A stretch of DNA of 45,131 nt from Rhodohalobacter sulfatireducens (GCF_022012475.1 NZ_JAKLWS010000035.1:1-45131), one strand, 5' to 3'. Counted from the first letter of the stretch, positions 36,065 to 44,663 are shown. Translations and numbers: made by a program. Notes: generated by a model from the sequence alone, not told the origin.

Positions 36065-36283
36065 CTAAGTAGTCTTTACCAAAATTGTTCGTGCCAAATT
36101 CCCGTTGATTGCCAATTTTGTTTCCCCCACCTGGAGAATAACATTTGACTGATTAGAAACAATAGCAGCACAAATTCCCTCTACACATCCTAATTCGCGC
36201 AACCGTTTTGCCTCTTCCATGCTGCAAGACAGTGAACAAATGTGCACTTTTTCGCCGGGCTTTGTAGTTGTAAGCGGAAACAT
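36065..36283 (-). CDS. Second FeoA-like protein, cysteine-rich
   Basis: A 72-residue FeoA-domain protein. RLRELGCVEGICAAIVS and KLAINGNLARTILV match the FeoA pattern (LxxLGxxxG, xIxGxxxALR). Unlike the downstream FeoA it carries four cysteines (CSLSC, GC, IC). The start is ATG 36283; a longer open frame extends upstream but reads through AT-rich promoter DNA. As first gene of the feo operon, it may tune or sense transport. Tandem FeoA genes are common in this group. Confidence 0.85.
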   Translation of the reverse strand: MFPLTTTKPGEKVHICSLSCSMEEAKRLRELGCVEGICAAIVSNQSNVILQVGETKLAINGNLARTILVKTT

Positions 36284-36296
36284 AGTCTCTATTTTA

Positions 36297-36313
36297 TTTA
36301 AATCTATTCTAAA
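36297..36313. promoter_or_regulatory. Possible DtxR/Fur-family operator before feo
   Basis: TTTAAATCTATTCTAAA is an AT-rich imperfect palindrome with TTTA/TAAA outer halves, 14 bases upstream of the first feoA start. Iron-responsive DtxR-type and Fur regulators bind sites of this character before feo operons. The match is by eye and the symmetry is partial. Confidence 0.35.
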
Positions 36314-36489
36314 TAAAGATAAGCATTCAAAAAGAGAGGTGACAGTGATCTTTAAAAAAAGATAAAAATATCTCTTAATGAGCAGAACTGTAGTGTACAT
36401 TCCATAATCAGCCTGAAAATTTACTATTTTAAAGAAGGTCTTGTTATTTATAGACTTTATCATAGAACTTAGAAAAGTAGGAATGTGAT

Positions 36490-37587
36490 ATGAGTTCATC
36501 ATTAAAAATCGGACGATTTGCAGGAATCCAGGTTCAGGTCCACTGGACATTTTGGCTTCTTTTCTTATTTATTGGATTCCTAGTATTCTCAAGAGACGGC
36601 ACCTTAGTTGACCTTTTCTGGTATTCACTGTTTATCATAGGGCTGTTTTTGTGTGTAGTCCTGCATGAATTTGGGCATGCACTTACCGCCCGAAAATTCG
36701 GCATACCCACTCGCAGCATTACGTTGTTACCCATCGGGGGGTTGGCCAGCCTCAAAAAAATCCCTGAAAATCCCAAAGAAGAGTTCCTGGTTGCTATAGC
36801 GGGCCCCGCGGTAAATGTTGTAATTGCAATTATTTTGGCGATTTTTGTCCCCACCGAAACATTTACCTCGATGGACCCGGAGACGTTACAGGAAGAGCTC
36901 TCAATGATTACCCCGGGCAATTTTCTTTTCTATCTGTTAACAGCCAATATTGCGCTGGTTCTGTTCAACCTGATTCCCGCTTTTCCGATGGACGGCGGAA
37001 GAATTTTTCGTGCCCTGCTCACTATGAAAATCGGGAGAATCAAAGCCACACAGATTGCCGCCTCAGTTGGAAAATTCCTGGCTCTGCTATTCTTTTTGTA
37101 TGGACTTTTTTATGGAATACTGATGGCTGTGATAGCCGTTTTTATCTGGTTTGGTGCGCATTCAGAAAACATTATGATTCAGCAAATCGAATTGATGAGA
37201 GGTTACAAAATTCGTGATGCTATGATCACCGAATACTCTTTACTGAAGCCCGATGATACTTTAAAATCGGCTGTGGATAAAATTCTTGCCAGTACCGAGC
37301 AGGACTTCCTGGTGGTTGATGATGATGATGAGATTGTAGGTATTTTATATATGGATGATCTCTCCAACGCCCTACAAAAAACCGGTGAGCAAACATCTAT
37401 TCAAAACGTGATGGACACCTCAGTTGTAACCCTCGAGGCCAATGCCGAATTATCGAGTGCCTATCAGAAGCTAAACCGCAGAAATCGGAACTTCTTTCCC
37501 GTGCTTGAGAACGGAGAAGTGGTTGGAGTTATGGATATGAACAATATCAACGAGTTTCTGACTTTCCGCTCCGCCTTTGATTATTAA
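36490..37587 (+). CDS. Site-2 protease family (M50) metalloprotease with CBS pair
   Basis: A 365-residue intramembrane zinc protease. The active site HEFGH (59-63) lies in a helix, and the third ligand motif NLIPAFPMDGGR contains Asp168. Six or so membrane helices cover residues 15-230. The C-terminal part (about 235-360) has two CBS domains, as in the SpoIVFB/Rip3-like class, where CBS binding of adenine nucleotides is thought to regulate activity. It probably cleaves an anti-sigma factor or similar membrane substrate. It is divergent from feo, and its stop overlaps the RAYT fragment by 4 bases. Confidence 0.93.
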   Translation: MSSSLKIGRFAGIQVQVHWTFWLLFLFIGFLVFSRDGTLVDLFWYSLFIIGLFLCVVLHEFGHALTARKFGIPTRSITLLPIGGLASLKKIPENPKEEFLVAIAGPAVNVVIAIILAIFVPTETFTSMDPETLQEELSMITPGNFLFYLLTANIALVLFNLIPAFPMDGGRIFRALLTMKIGRIKATQIAASVGKFLALLFFLYGLFYGILMAVIAVFIWFGAHSENIMIQQIELMRGYKIRDAMITEYSLLKPDDTLKSAVDKILASTEQDFLVVDDDDEIVGILYMDDLSNALQKTGEQTSIQNVMDTSVVTLEANAELSSAYQKLNRRNRNFFPVLENGEVVGVMDMNNINEFLTFRSAFDY

Positions 37588-37865
37588 CGAAGAGATCCGC
37601 GAAGTCTACCTGAACTTCGCGTTTTTTTGCTTTCGAAAAAGAAGTCCTTTAACTCCTCCCTGGTTTTAATCCTCAATAAAAAATGAAAATGATTGGGCAT
37701 CAAACAGTATGCGTAAATTTTGGATATCGGATAAATGTACTTCTCAATTTTTCCAAGAAAATAATTGCAGTTCTCTGCCTCTCTAAAAAGTAAATCATCT
37801 CCGTTTGCATGATGATATACATGATAGATTTGATTGCGTATAAAAGGAATTACTTTTCCCTCCAT
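37584..37865 (-). pseudogene. REP-associated tyrosine transposase (Y1/IS200-like), truncated
   Basis: A 93-codon frame with IRNQIYHVYHHANGDDLLF and KIYAYCLMPNHFHFLLRI. NHFHF is the HuH metal site of Y1 transposases, and YHVYxxxN with AYCLMPNHFHFL is typical of RAYTs. Complete RAYTs are roughly twice as long and carry the catalytic Tyr after the HuH motif. Here the frame ends in unrelated residues formed by a REP palindrome, so the Tyr is missing and the protein is inactive. It sits between REP palindromes at 37594-37628 and 37961-37993. Confidence 0.85.
37594..37628. repeat. REP palindrome 1 (terminator-like)
   Basis: GATCCGCGAAGT...AACTTCGCG followed by seven T. The CGCGAAGT arm pairs with ACTTCGCG. 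It lies 7 bases past the M50 protease stop, so it probably works as that gene's terminator. It shares its core with the REP at 37961-37993. Confidence 0.8.
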
Positions 37866-37960
37866 TTTGTGATGTTAGCCGTAAATGTGTTTATTCTCTA
37901 CTTATATGAACCGCATTTCACAATTTCCTTACAATCAATACTGAATTTGAAGCTTTAAAT

Positions 37961-37993
37961 AGATCCGCGAAGTTTTGGAAACTTCGCGGATCT
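37961..37993. repeat. REP palindrome 2 (perfect 15-bp stem)
   Basis: AGATCCGCGAAGTTT (37961-37975), loop TGG, AAACTTCGCGGATCT (37979-37993). The stem is perfect. It lies 95 bases upstream of the RAYT fragment start and 14 bases before the ABC ATPase start, so it may also affect translation of that gene. Confidence 0.9.
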
Positions 37994-38007
37994 TGTACAT
38001 TCCATGC

Positions 38008-38742
38008 ATGATTCAAACTCGCTACATTTCTAAATCCTACGACCAAAAAGTACTGGATGATGTCTCTCTCTCCATCGAGAAAGGAAAAACCGTTTCGTTG
38101 ATCGGCCCCAGTGGATGTGGGAAATCCACGTTTCTTCGAATTATCATGGGATTGATTCAACCCGATTCAGGTGAGATACAAATTGATGGCAAAGTAATGG
38201 CTAGCAAGAATGCACTGGCACTCCGAAGAAAAATGGGATACGTAATTCAAAGCGGGGGACTTTTTCCGCATCTAACCGCAAGGGAAAATCTCACGTTGGT
38301 TACTCATTACCTTGGCTGGGATAAGGCGAAAGAAAATGAGCGTATCCAAGAGCTTTCAGAGCTCACCAATATGAATCCATCGATGCTAAATCGTAAACCT
38401 GAGAATTTATCAGGCGGACAGGCACAACGAATCAGCCTGATGCGAGCCCTTATGCTCGATCCGCCCATTCTGCTGATGGACGAACCGCTCGGGTCCATCG
38501 ACCCGTTGGTACGGTATGAGTTGCAAAACGATCTACGCTCGATCTTCAGGGAGCTCAACAAAACCGTGCTCCTGGTTACCCACGACCTGGGCGAAGCCGC
38601 ATTCCTTGGCGATGAAATTGCACTCATGAAAGCAGGGGAAATCATTCAGACGGGATCTATCAAAGAGATTATCGAACATCCGGCAAATGAGTTTGTAAAA
38701 CAGTTTGTGCAGGCACAACGAAGTCCGCTGGAGGAGTATTAA
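38008..38742 (+). CDS. Osmoprotectant (glycine betaine/choline-type) ABC transporter ATPase
   Basis: A 244-residue ABC ATPase. Walker A GPSGCGKST is at 33-41, the Q-loop at VIQSGG, the signature LSGGQAQR at 134-141 and Walker B with LLMDEP at about 155-160, followed by the H-loop VTHD. It is of the OpuCA/ProV type, lacking C-terminal CBS domains. I chose ATG 38008; the earlier frame start lies inside the REP palindrome. It is followed after 1 base by the fused binding protein-permease gene, so the two make a complete importer. Confidence 0.92.
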   Translation: MIQTRYISKSYDQKVLDDVSLSIEKGKTVSLIGPSGCGKSTFLRIIMGLIQPDSGEIQIDGKVMASKNALALRRKMGYVIQSGGLFPHLTARENLTLVTHYLGWDKAKENERIQELSELTNMNPSMLNRKPENLSGGQAQRISLMRALMLDPPILLMDEPLGSIDPLVRYELQNDLRSIFRELNKTVLLVTHDLGEAAFLGDEIALMKAGEIIQTGSIKEIIEHPANEFVKQFVQAQRSPLEEY

Positions 38743-38743
38743 G

Positions 38744-40213
38744 ATGCGCTTTCTGATTCTTCTGCTTCTTTCATTTTGCATATTCACTAATTCCAGTTTT
38801 GGCCGTGTTCAAACCGACGAGCCGGTAAGAATTGGTACAAAAACATTTACAGAGTCCGTAATTCTCGGCGAAATCCTCAAACAGTCGATCGAATCCGACG
38901 GATATGAAACCGCGATCTATAAACAGCTTGGGGGAACGCGAATTTTATGGAATGCTCTGGTAGGTAATGAAATCGATGTTTACCCGGATTATACCGGAAC
39001 GATCATTGAAGAGATCCTGGGCGAAAGGGAGATTGAAAACCGTGAAGACCTGATTGCTGTTTTGAACGAGTTTGGAATTAAAATGAGTGAACCGTTTGGA
39101 TTCAACAATACCTATGCCCTTGGCATGAAACAGGAACAGGCTGAAAAGTTGGACATAGAATCCATTTCAGATTTGCAGAACCATCCCGAACTGTCATTTG
39201 GGTTCAGTAACGAATTCATGGATCGTGAAGACGGCTGGATTGGACTTCAGCAGGTGTACCAGCTTCAGCCGCAGCAAGTGAGGGGACTCGATCACGACCT
39301 CGCCTACCGCGGACTCGATGCCGGGAATATCGACGTAATTGACCTCTACTCTACTGATGCTGAAATTGATTATTACGATCTGAAAGTCCTGGAGGATGAC
39401 AAAAGTTTCTTCCCTGAATATGAAGCCGTTTTTCTCTACCGGTCAGATATAGATAAAGAGGTAGTACCGTCTATCACCCGTTTCGAGGGAGAGATTTCAA
39501 GAGACGAGATGGTTCAAATGAACGGTGAGGTTAAATTGGATGGTATGGATGATGCTGTTGTTGCTTCCCGTTTTTTAGCTGAAACCAGCCAGATTAAATC
39601 GCAAATATCCGTGGAAGGTTTTTGGGACCGTTTATGGCGGCATACTCTCGACCATCTTTATCTCGTGGGCATTTCACTTGGCCTCGCCATCATCATAGCC
39701 ATTCCAATTGGCGTATTAGCCGTGAAAGTCCAGGTATTGGAAACAGCCGTGTTGGGTGCGGTTGGAATTTTGCAAACCATTCCATCCCTGGCACTGCTGG
39801 TCTTTATGATTCCACTTTTTGGAATTGGTGCCTTTCCAGCCATCGCTGCTTTATTTTTGTATAGCCTCCTCCCTATTGTCCGGAACACACATTCAGGAAT
39901 TAAAACGATCTCTGAACCGATTCGAGAATCCGCTAAAGCATTGGGCTTGCCTGATTCACTCATCCTTCGAAAAATTGAACTTCCGATGGCGGTTCCCTCC
40001 ATCCTGGCCGGCATCAAAACCTCCGCTGTAATTAATGTTGGGACAGCTACACTTGGTGCATTAATTGGCGCAGGCGGGTATGGTCAGCCCATTCTGACAG
40101 GAATTCGCTTGGATAGTGTCCCCCTGATTTTAGAAGGTGCGATTCCTGCTGCACTGTTGGCACTCTTGGTTCAGGGTTTGTTTGATTTGGTGGAGAGGTG
40201 GTTGGTTGAATGA
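38744..40213 (+). CDS. Fused osmoprotectant-binding protein and permease
   Basis: A 489-residue two-domain protein. After a signal peptide (about 1-20) comes an OpuAC-type binding domain (about 24-285), with IGTKTFTESVILGEIL, QLGGTRILWNALVGNEIDVY and YTGTIIEEILG, typical of betaine/choline/osmoprotectant receptors. Residues about 300-489 form a MetI-like permease with helices and the EAA-type loop around ESAKALGLPDSLILRKIELP. The order is binding domain first, permease second. This suits a receptor outside the inner membrane tethered to its own channel. It is co-transcribed with the ATPase. Confidence 0.9.
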   Translation: MRFLILLLLSFCIFTNSSFGRVQTDEPVRIGTKTFTESVILGEILKQSIESDGYETAIYKQLGGTRILWNALVGNEIDVYPDYTGTIIEEILGEREIENREDLIAVLNEFGIKMSEPFGFNNTYALGMKQEQAEKLDIESISDLQNHPELSFGFSNEFMDREDGWIGLQQVYQLQPQQVRGLDHDLAYRGLDAGNIDVIDLYSTDAEIDYYDLKVLEDDKSFFPEYEAVFLYRSDIDKEVVPSITRFEGEISRDEMVQMNGEVKLDGMDDAVVASRFLAETSQIKSQISVEGFWDRLWRHTLDHLYLVGISLGLAIIIAIPIGVLAVKVQVLETAVLGAVGILQTIPSLALLVFMIPLFGIGAFPAIAALFLYSLLPIVRNTHSGIKTISEPIRESAKALGLPDSLILRKIELPMAVPSILAGIKTSAVINVGTATLGALIGAGGYGQPILTGIRLDSVPLILEGAIPAALLALLVQGLFDLVERWLVE

Positions 40214-40227
40214 TTTGATTTTACAAG

Positions 40228-40261
40228 AGGTCCTCAACGTCTTTTGGAGACTTCGCGGATC
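40228..40261. repeat. REP palindrome 3 (degenerate)
   Basis: The right arm AGACTTCGCGGATC (about 40248-40261) matches the REP core. The left arm GGTCCTCAACGTCT has several mismatches, and a TTTGG loop is kept. It follows the osmoprotectant transporter stop closely, so the transporter operon lies between REPs 2 and 3. Confidence 0.7.
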
Positions 40262-40294
40262 ATAGATTTTACCCAATAACTGAAATTAAATCAA

Positions 40295-41392
40295 TTACTT
40301 AACAATATCCAACAATTTAGCAAAGGCATAAACTTTATTTCTTTTATTGCCTGTTATTTCTGAAATAATCTCCGCTTCTTCAAATTTATCGATCAAATTG
40401 TAAATCGTCTGTTTACTCGGTTGATCTAATTTTCTCGTGATATCCTTCGAAGAAATAATTGGCCGTTCAAATAATAAATCAACAAATAGTTGTGCATACT
40501 GGGAGTTCATCTTCGTACTCTGCTCTTTCACGTTTGAATACAATTCATACATACTGACAACTTTTTTCTGTATTTGAATGGCCGTCTCACGAACAGCAAT
40601 CAAAAAAAATTGAATCCATGAGTTCCAGTCTCTTTTTTGATCAACCAGTCTAAGTGCATCATAATAATCATCGCGATGCTGTTCAAAATATTCACTTATA
40701 TAAAAATATGGATAGGGTATTACATTTTGCTCATAAAGTATAATAGGAATCAAAAGTCGGCCAACCCGACCATTTCCATCCATAAATGGATGAATAGCTT
40801 CAAATTGGTAGTGTGTTATTGCAACTTTTACCATTACATCCCAGCTTTTATTATGAAGAAACTCTATCCAATTCTTCATTAGTCCAGTTATCTCATCTGG
40901 TTTTGGTGGTATATAAAAAGCTTCTTCTGCAGTACTGCCAGGTTTGCCAAGATGGACAGATGTTCGGCGAAAATGTCCTGGATCTTTTTCTTTTCCTCTC
41001 ACTGAAGTCAATAAAGCCTTGTGCAATTCTTTTATAAGATGTTCTCCTGTAGGTTTCTTTTCAAGAAAATCAACAGATTGATAGATTGCCTCTCTATAAT
41101 TTAAAACTTCTCGTATGTCAGAATCTTCCTGTTTTTTTTCTTCTGCTTCATACCTTAACACCTCTTCTACTGTGGTTTGTGTGCCCTCAATTTTTGAACT
41201 CGCAACTGCTTCTTTATTTAAAAGAGGACCTACAATTAAGGTTGGATTAATAACATCCTGAAACATTCTCCCTTTGAGCTCTCCCAGAGCGTGATAAGCA
41301 TCGGTGATTAGTTTTAAAGGAGGAGAAATTTCTTCCTCGGGAGGTAATACTGGTAATTTATAATGATTGATTCTTTCCATATTCCAACCCAT
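40295..41392 (-). CDS. Fic-domain protein with N-terminal inhibitory motif and winged helix
   Basis: A 365-residue Fic protein, which in most cases transfers AMP to a hydroxyl side chain. The active-site loop HPFMDGNGRVGR contains catalytic His201, and the phosphate-binding residues are intact. The N-terminal SSKIEG (about 65-70) matches the inhibitory (S/T)xxxE(G/N) helix in which Glu blocks ATP, the class II arrangement. The C-terminal part (about 285-365) resembles a winged helix. I prefer ATG 41392; ATG 41380 is also possible. No separate antitoxin gene is adjacent, in line with built-in inhibition. The target is unknown. Confidence 0.92.
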   Translation of the reverse strand: MGWNMERINHYKLPVLPPEEEISPPLKLITDAYHALGELKGRMFQDVINPTLIVGPLLNKEAVASSKIEGTQTTVEEVLRYEAEEKKQEDSDIREVLNYREAIYQSVDFLEKKPTGEHLIKELHKALLTSVRGKEKDPGHFRRTSVHLGKPGSTAEEAFYIPPKPDEITGLMKNWIEFLHNKSWDVMVKVAITHYQFEAIHPFMDGNGRVGRLLIPIILYEQNVIPYPYFYISEYFEQHRDDYYDALRLVDQKRDWNSWIQFFLIAVRETAIQIQKKVVSMYELYSNVKEQSTKMNSQYAQLFVDLLFERPIISSKDITRKLDQPSKQTIYNLIDKFEEAEIISEITGNKRNKVYAFAKLLDIVK

Positions 41393-41590
41393 TGGATTAC
41401 ACAAAATTATAATCTAATATATGACGTTTTATTAGAATAAGTAAATCCTTAGTCCAACAGCCTGTATTAAAAATTGACATTAACCGACTGGCTGTAGATC
41501 CTCCTCACACAAACATGTGCTTGAAAACTCTCTAAAATCCGCAGACCTTTCTATTGAGTTGGGATTGAATCAAAAATCAAAACTGTCATC

Positions 41591-42035
41591 ATGAAAACGA
41601 ATTTCATCTGTATACTTGTTATCGGTCTGATCGGCAGGTATCTAATGATCTTAATAACCATGGTTTGATCCGTGAGTACCAGGAGGTTATGAACAATTAT
41701 AACACAAGCGAAATAGCAGATAATACACAATTGAAAAAGATTGGTGAATCTATTGAAACTCGCTACATACTAAAAATTCATATGGGAAACCTGAACTGTG
41801 AAGTCGATACCGAAACCAACTATATTGATTGATGTGTGTATACGTCTGAAGAAAAAATGTCCGCATTTATGGACTTTTGTGGGATACAACCAATGGAAAA
41901 GTTGTGTAGGAAGGAGATTCTACAGCCGTGACATCAGAGGGAGAATTAACGACAATAAATCAGGCAGACAACGAATTTTACCAGGTCACCACGGCAGACC
42001 TCATTCACCAGTTACTCTCCTCCCCATATGACTAA
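41591..42035 (+). pseudogene. Decayed small secreted protein
   Basis: ATG 41591 starts a signal-peptide-like MKTNFICILVIGLIG. The frame then shifts (near 41625) to DRQVSNDLNNHGLIREYQEV, MNNYNTSEIADNTQLKKIGE and KIHMGNLNCEVDTETNYID, which ends in TGA. Another frame downstream reads EGDSTAVTSEGELTTINQAD and NEFYQVTTADLIHQLLSSPY to TAA at 42033-42035. The change of coding frame with amino-acid use typical of secreted proteins suggests one or two frameshifts. I do not recognise the family. The rest of 41393-41590 shows no feature. Confidence 0.45.
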
Positions 42036-42072
42036 CCAGAAACGTTCGCATTGAATATTTTGTAGAAGAAGT

Positions 42073-42513
42073 ATGAAAACACTACTTCTACTTTTTATCA
42101 CTATCTTTGCCATAACTATGAATGCCCATTCACAGGATCTCTCATCTCATCAATGGGAAGATCGCCTGATTTTGATTTTAACGGACGATACAAGCAGCAA
42201 CATTTATCAAAAGCAGATTGAGGAACTCCATTCTGACCAAGAGGGGCTGGAGGACCGAAAACTCGTCATCTATACCATATTACCAAATCAAATCAAGCGT
42301 AATGACATTGAAAACAGTGGATGGATTCAATCCGGTAATTTATACTCAAAATACAAGAAGAGTGAGGGATCTTTTGAAATTCTTTTGATAGGCCTTGACG
42401 GTGGAGTAAAACTCAGACAGAGTAAATTCTTATCGAATGAAGACCTGTTTGGCAGAATTGACCAAATGCCGATGAGGCGGAATGAGCTCAGAAATCGAGG
42501 AGATGGTACCTGA
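42073..42513 (+). CDS. DUF4174 exported protein
   Basis: A 146-residue exported protein. The signal peptide (about 1-20) ends in AHSQ. The domain follows the DUF4174 pattern: W-x-x-R-L-I-L-I-L near the start, LEDRKLVIYTI, then EILLIGLDGGVKLRQSKFLS, and the conserved LFGRIDQMPMRRNELR close. The fold is thioredoxin-like in related proteins, without a CXXC here. The function is unknown. It follows the decayed secreted-protein region by about 40 bases. Confidence 0.88.
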   Translation: MKTLLLLFITIFAITMNAHSQDLSSHQWEDRLILILTDDTSSNIYQKQIEELHSDQEGLEDRKLVIYTILPNQIKRNDIENSGWIQSGNLYSKYKKSEGSFEILLIGLDGGVKLRQSKFLSNEDLFGRIDQMPMRRNELRNRGDGT

Positions 42514-42632
42514 CGCATTCAGCAGCTCCCTTATTCTTTCGAAACTATTCAAACTGCCTTTGAGTTTTGGAATAAGTTATCATTTAAAATATGTATTGAT
42601 TTAAAAATTATATCCTAGAATAAGAGGTAGGA

Positions 42633-42791
42633 ATGGAAATTTTGATTTTAATTTCAGGTGCTGTTGTGACTCTCCTGTTGATCATTGGTATTATTTTCAA
42701 CAGGCGTGAACAGATGAAAGAGCTCCAGGAAAAAGAAGAGAAGATGAAGTGGAAAACAGAATATCGTACAAACGAAGAGTTTGTCTCTTAA
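42633..42791 (+). CDS. Small single-helix membrane protein (52 aa)
   Basis: An ATG preceded by a strong AGAGGTAGGA ribosome binding site starts a 52-codon frame. Residues 3-23 (ILILISGAVVTLLLIIGII) form one membrane helix. The tail (24-52) is charged and helical, RREQMKELQEKEEKMK, then ends in EEFVS. The codon composition fits the neighbours. It resembles short membrane-anchored regulators or assembly factors, but I do not recognise it. The overlapping minus-strand frame (42654-42839) has no such features and is a shadow. Confidence 0.6.
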   Translation: MEILILISGAVVTLLLIIGIIFNRREQMKELQEKEEKMKWKTEYRTNEEFVS

Positions 42792-42905
42792 CCCTAAGTA
42801 AAACAACAAAAAGCCATTCCAGTCCTTATCATCAAACATGGTGTAAACAATAGGCCACTGGCTTTGATAGGATTCACCGGGTGTTAAGATTGTTCAAGTT
42901 TCGAT

Positions 42906-43847
42906 TTATGAATGATACTTTTCATTGTATAAGCATAAAACTCTCTTAAAATACTCCCGGCTTATATCCCCGGATAGAAGAAATTCTGAAAACTCTTTCT
43001 GTCTACTGATAATCTCATGTTCCCTGCCACGTAACGCATCAACTTCTCGCTTATCACTGCAAACCGGCACGATCTGTTTTTTATAAAGATAGTTTGAATA
43101 CCACGTTTCATATTTTTGCTCTTTCTCTCTTTGAAACTTAATCAATACGGAGTTTAGCGGAAGTGCCCAGCAATTGCGGTCCCACGCAATAGTATTCCCG
43201 TCGATATCACCGATGTACCTGTACCCGGATTGCTCTTCTTGAGACATATAATTTCCCCTGATATCATTGATGTCAATATTATGACGCGTCAGGAGATCCG
43301 GCGTATAGGCAAAGAATCGTGAGATTTTAAAATCATAATTGTCATCCTCTTTGAATAATTTGCAGAAATATATTCGTTCATTGGAGGTAACATCAGGGAA
43401 AGTCCCGGTATCAGAACCGCGAAACACGATTTTAGGAATTTTCTCCTCGAAACTTTGCAGGTTATTTACTCTCATACCAAGATATTTAGAAACAAGGTGC
43501 GGATCGGGAATCACCAAATGATTGCGGGAACTGTACCGCCTGGAGAATTGAAACAAAGGATATTCGCTTTCTTTGTCCTCATCGAATGTATTGAGGATGA
43601 ACCGGAAGTGAAATTGCAGGTTGTATTTCGATAAGATCTCTTGCAAAAATTTTAAGAATATATTTAATCGCTTTTTTTGAATTGTATCATCCTTCTTCAG
43701 GATTTTTACTTTCTTCCCATCTATTCCTATTAGCACAGATTTGTCGGGAATGTTGATAGGATCAGCTTTTCGCAAGCTATTTGGAGCATTCTGAATAGCT
43801 TTAAAACAATTCCCTACACAATCACTGATAAACTCCTCGCTATTCAT
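42906..43847 (-). CDS. GT90-family glycosyltransferase
   Basis: A 313-residue cytoplasmic glycosyltransferase of the GT90/CAP10 family. The IVFRGSDTGTFPDVTSNER segment contains the conserved RG-x-(S/T)-x-G motif and Arg. The C-terminal YRYIGDIDGNTIAWDRNCWA and LNSVLIKFQREKEQKYETWY match the family's sugar-nucleotide-binding part. Known members act on fungal capsule and O-mannose glycans and, in bacteria, on LPS. The acceptor here is unknown. It stands alone, with about 240 bases of AT-rich sequence to the next gene. Confidence 0.83.
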   Translation of the reverse strand: MNSEEFISDCVGNCFKAIQNAPNSLRKADPINIPDKSVLIGIDGKKVKILKKDDTIQKKRLNIFLKFLQEILSKYNLQFHFRFILNTFDEDKESEYPLFQFSRRYSSRNHLVIPDPHLVSKYLGMRVNNLQSFEEKIPKIVFRGSDTGTFPDVTSNERIYFCKLFKEDDNYDFKISRFFAYTPDLLTRHNIDINDIRGNYMSQEEQSGYRYIGDIDGNTIAWDRNCWALPLNSVLIKFQREKEQKYETWYSNYLYKKQIVPVCSDKREVDALRGREHEIISRQKEFSEFLLSGDISREYFKRVLCLYNEKYHS

Positions 43848-44090
43848 GTGAAATTATTTACTTCTTCTCGTATATGCATTGAAAATTAATTGACATAAAA
43901 TATGCCCTAATCTATAAATCTTCAGTCCGTAAAGATGATTCGACTGTTGAAATTGTTAAAACCATTCCAATCATCAGTCTTATACCCTCCATAATCATAT
44001 ATATGCTGCTAAATGTAAATATTTTTGATAAGTACTCTTCTCTATCCTATGTTTTCAGAACCGAATATGCCATAAATACGGAAAGTAATT

Positions 44091-44663
44091 ATGCCAGCAA
44101 GTCTCGACATAGCCTTTTTTGTTTTTGGAGCTATTCTTCTGTTTTTAGCTTTGTTAGGCGGACGTTTCAAGCTTTTTGGGGCTGAAGTATCCGCAAAAAC
44201 AACGAATAAACCTGTTCGAATCATCGCTTTTCTTTTAGGTTTTGCATTAATAGCAATTCCAACATATACATACCTAAATTCCCCGTCAGATACCTATTCA
44301 CCATCTGATTCACAAACTGCGAATGGTCGGGAAACTACAAGTAATCACCAATCTACATCTGAACCCGAACCTACAAATGATAATGAACCTTCAACCAACA
44401 GCTCTGAACCCAACAATATCGACCAGTTATCCGGATGCATACTGACAATTGACAACCCATTGGTACCCCTGATGAGTGAACCGGATACTTTTGGCAGTGA
44501 GATCATAAATGTAACGGAGGGTGAATATGAACCCACAGAATATACCGTAGAGGAGAATCCCGTTCAGAGTCAAGGCTGGTTTAAAATTCGAGTTGATTCA
44601 AGAGAAGGCTGGATCAAAAATGATACCTGGACAATTGCTGCAAAATCAGATGAATGTCCTTAA
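44091..44663 (+). CDS. Two-helix membrane protein with C-terminal SH3-like domain
   Basis: A 190-residue protein with hydrophobic helices at about 5-23 and 43-61. These are followed by a low-complexity linker rich in Ser, Thr, Asn and Glu (about 64-110). A C-terminal domain (about 113-190) has LVPLMSEPDTFGSEIINVTE and WFKIRVDSREGWIKNDTW. This is the bacterial SH3 (SH3b) pattern with its closing GWIxxxxW, which often binds cell wall or peptides. The linker would place it in the periplasm. The role is unknown. Confidence 0.75.
   Translation: MPASLDIAFFVFGAILLFLALLGGRFKLFGAEVSAKTTNKPVRIIAFLLGFALIAIPTYTYLNSPSDTYSPSDSQTANGRETTSNHQSTSEPEPTNDNEPSTNSSEPNNIDQLSGCILTIDNPLVPLMSEPDTFGSEIINVTEGEYEPTEYTVEENPVQSQGWFKIRVDSREGWIKNDTWTIAAKSDECP

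Noticed and set aside
33677-36283. Feo locus as recently transferred
   Set aside because: Gene order and composition look ordinary for the group, and no mobile element adjoins it.
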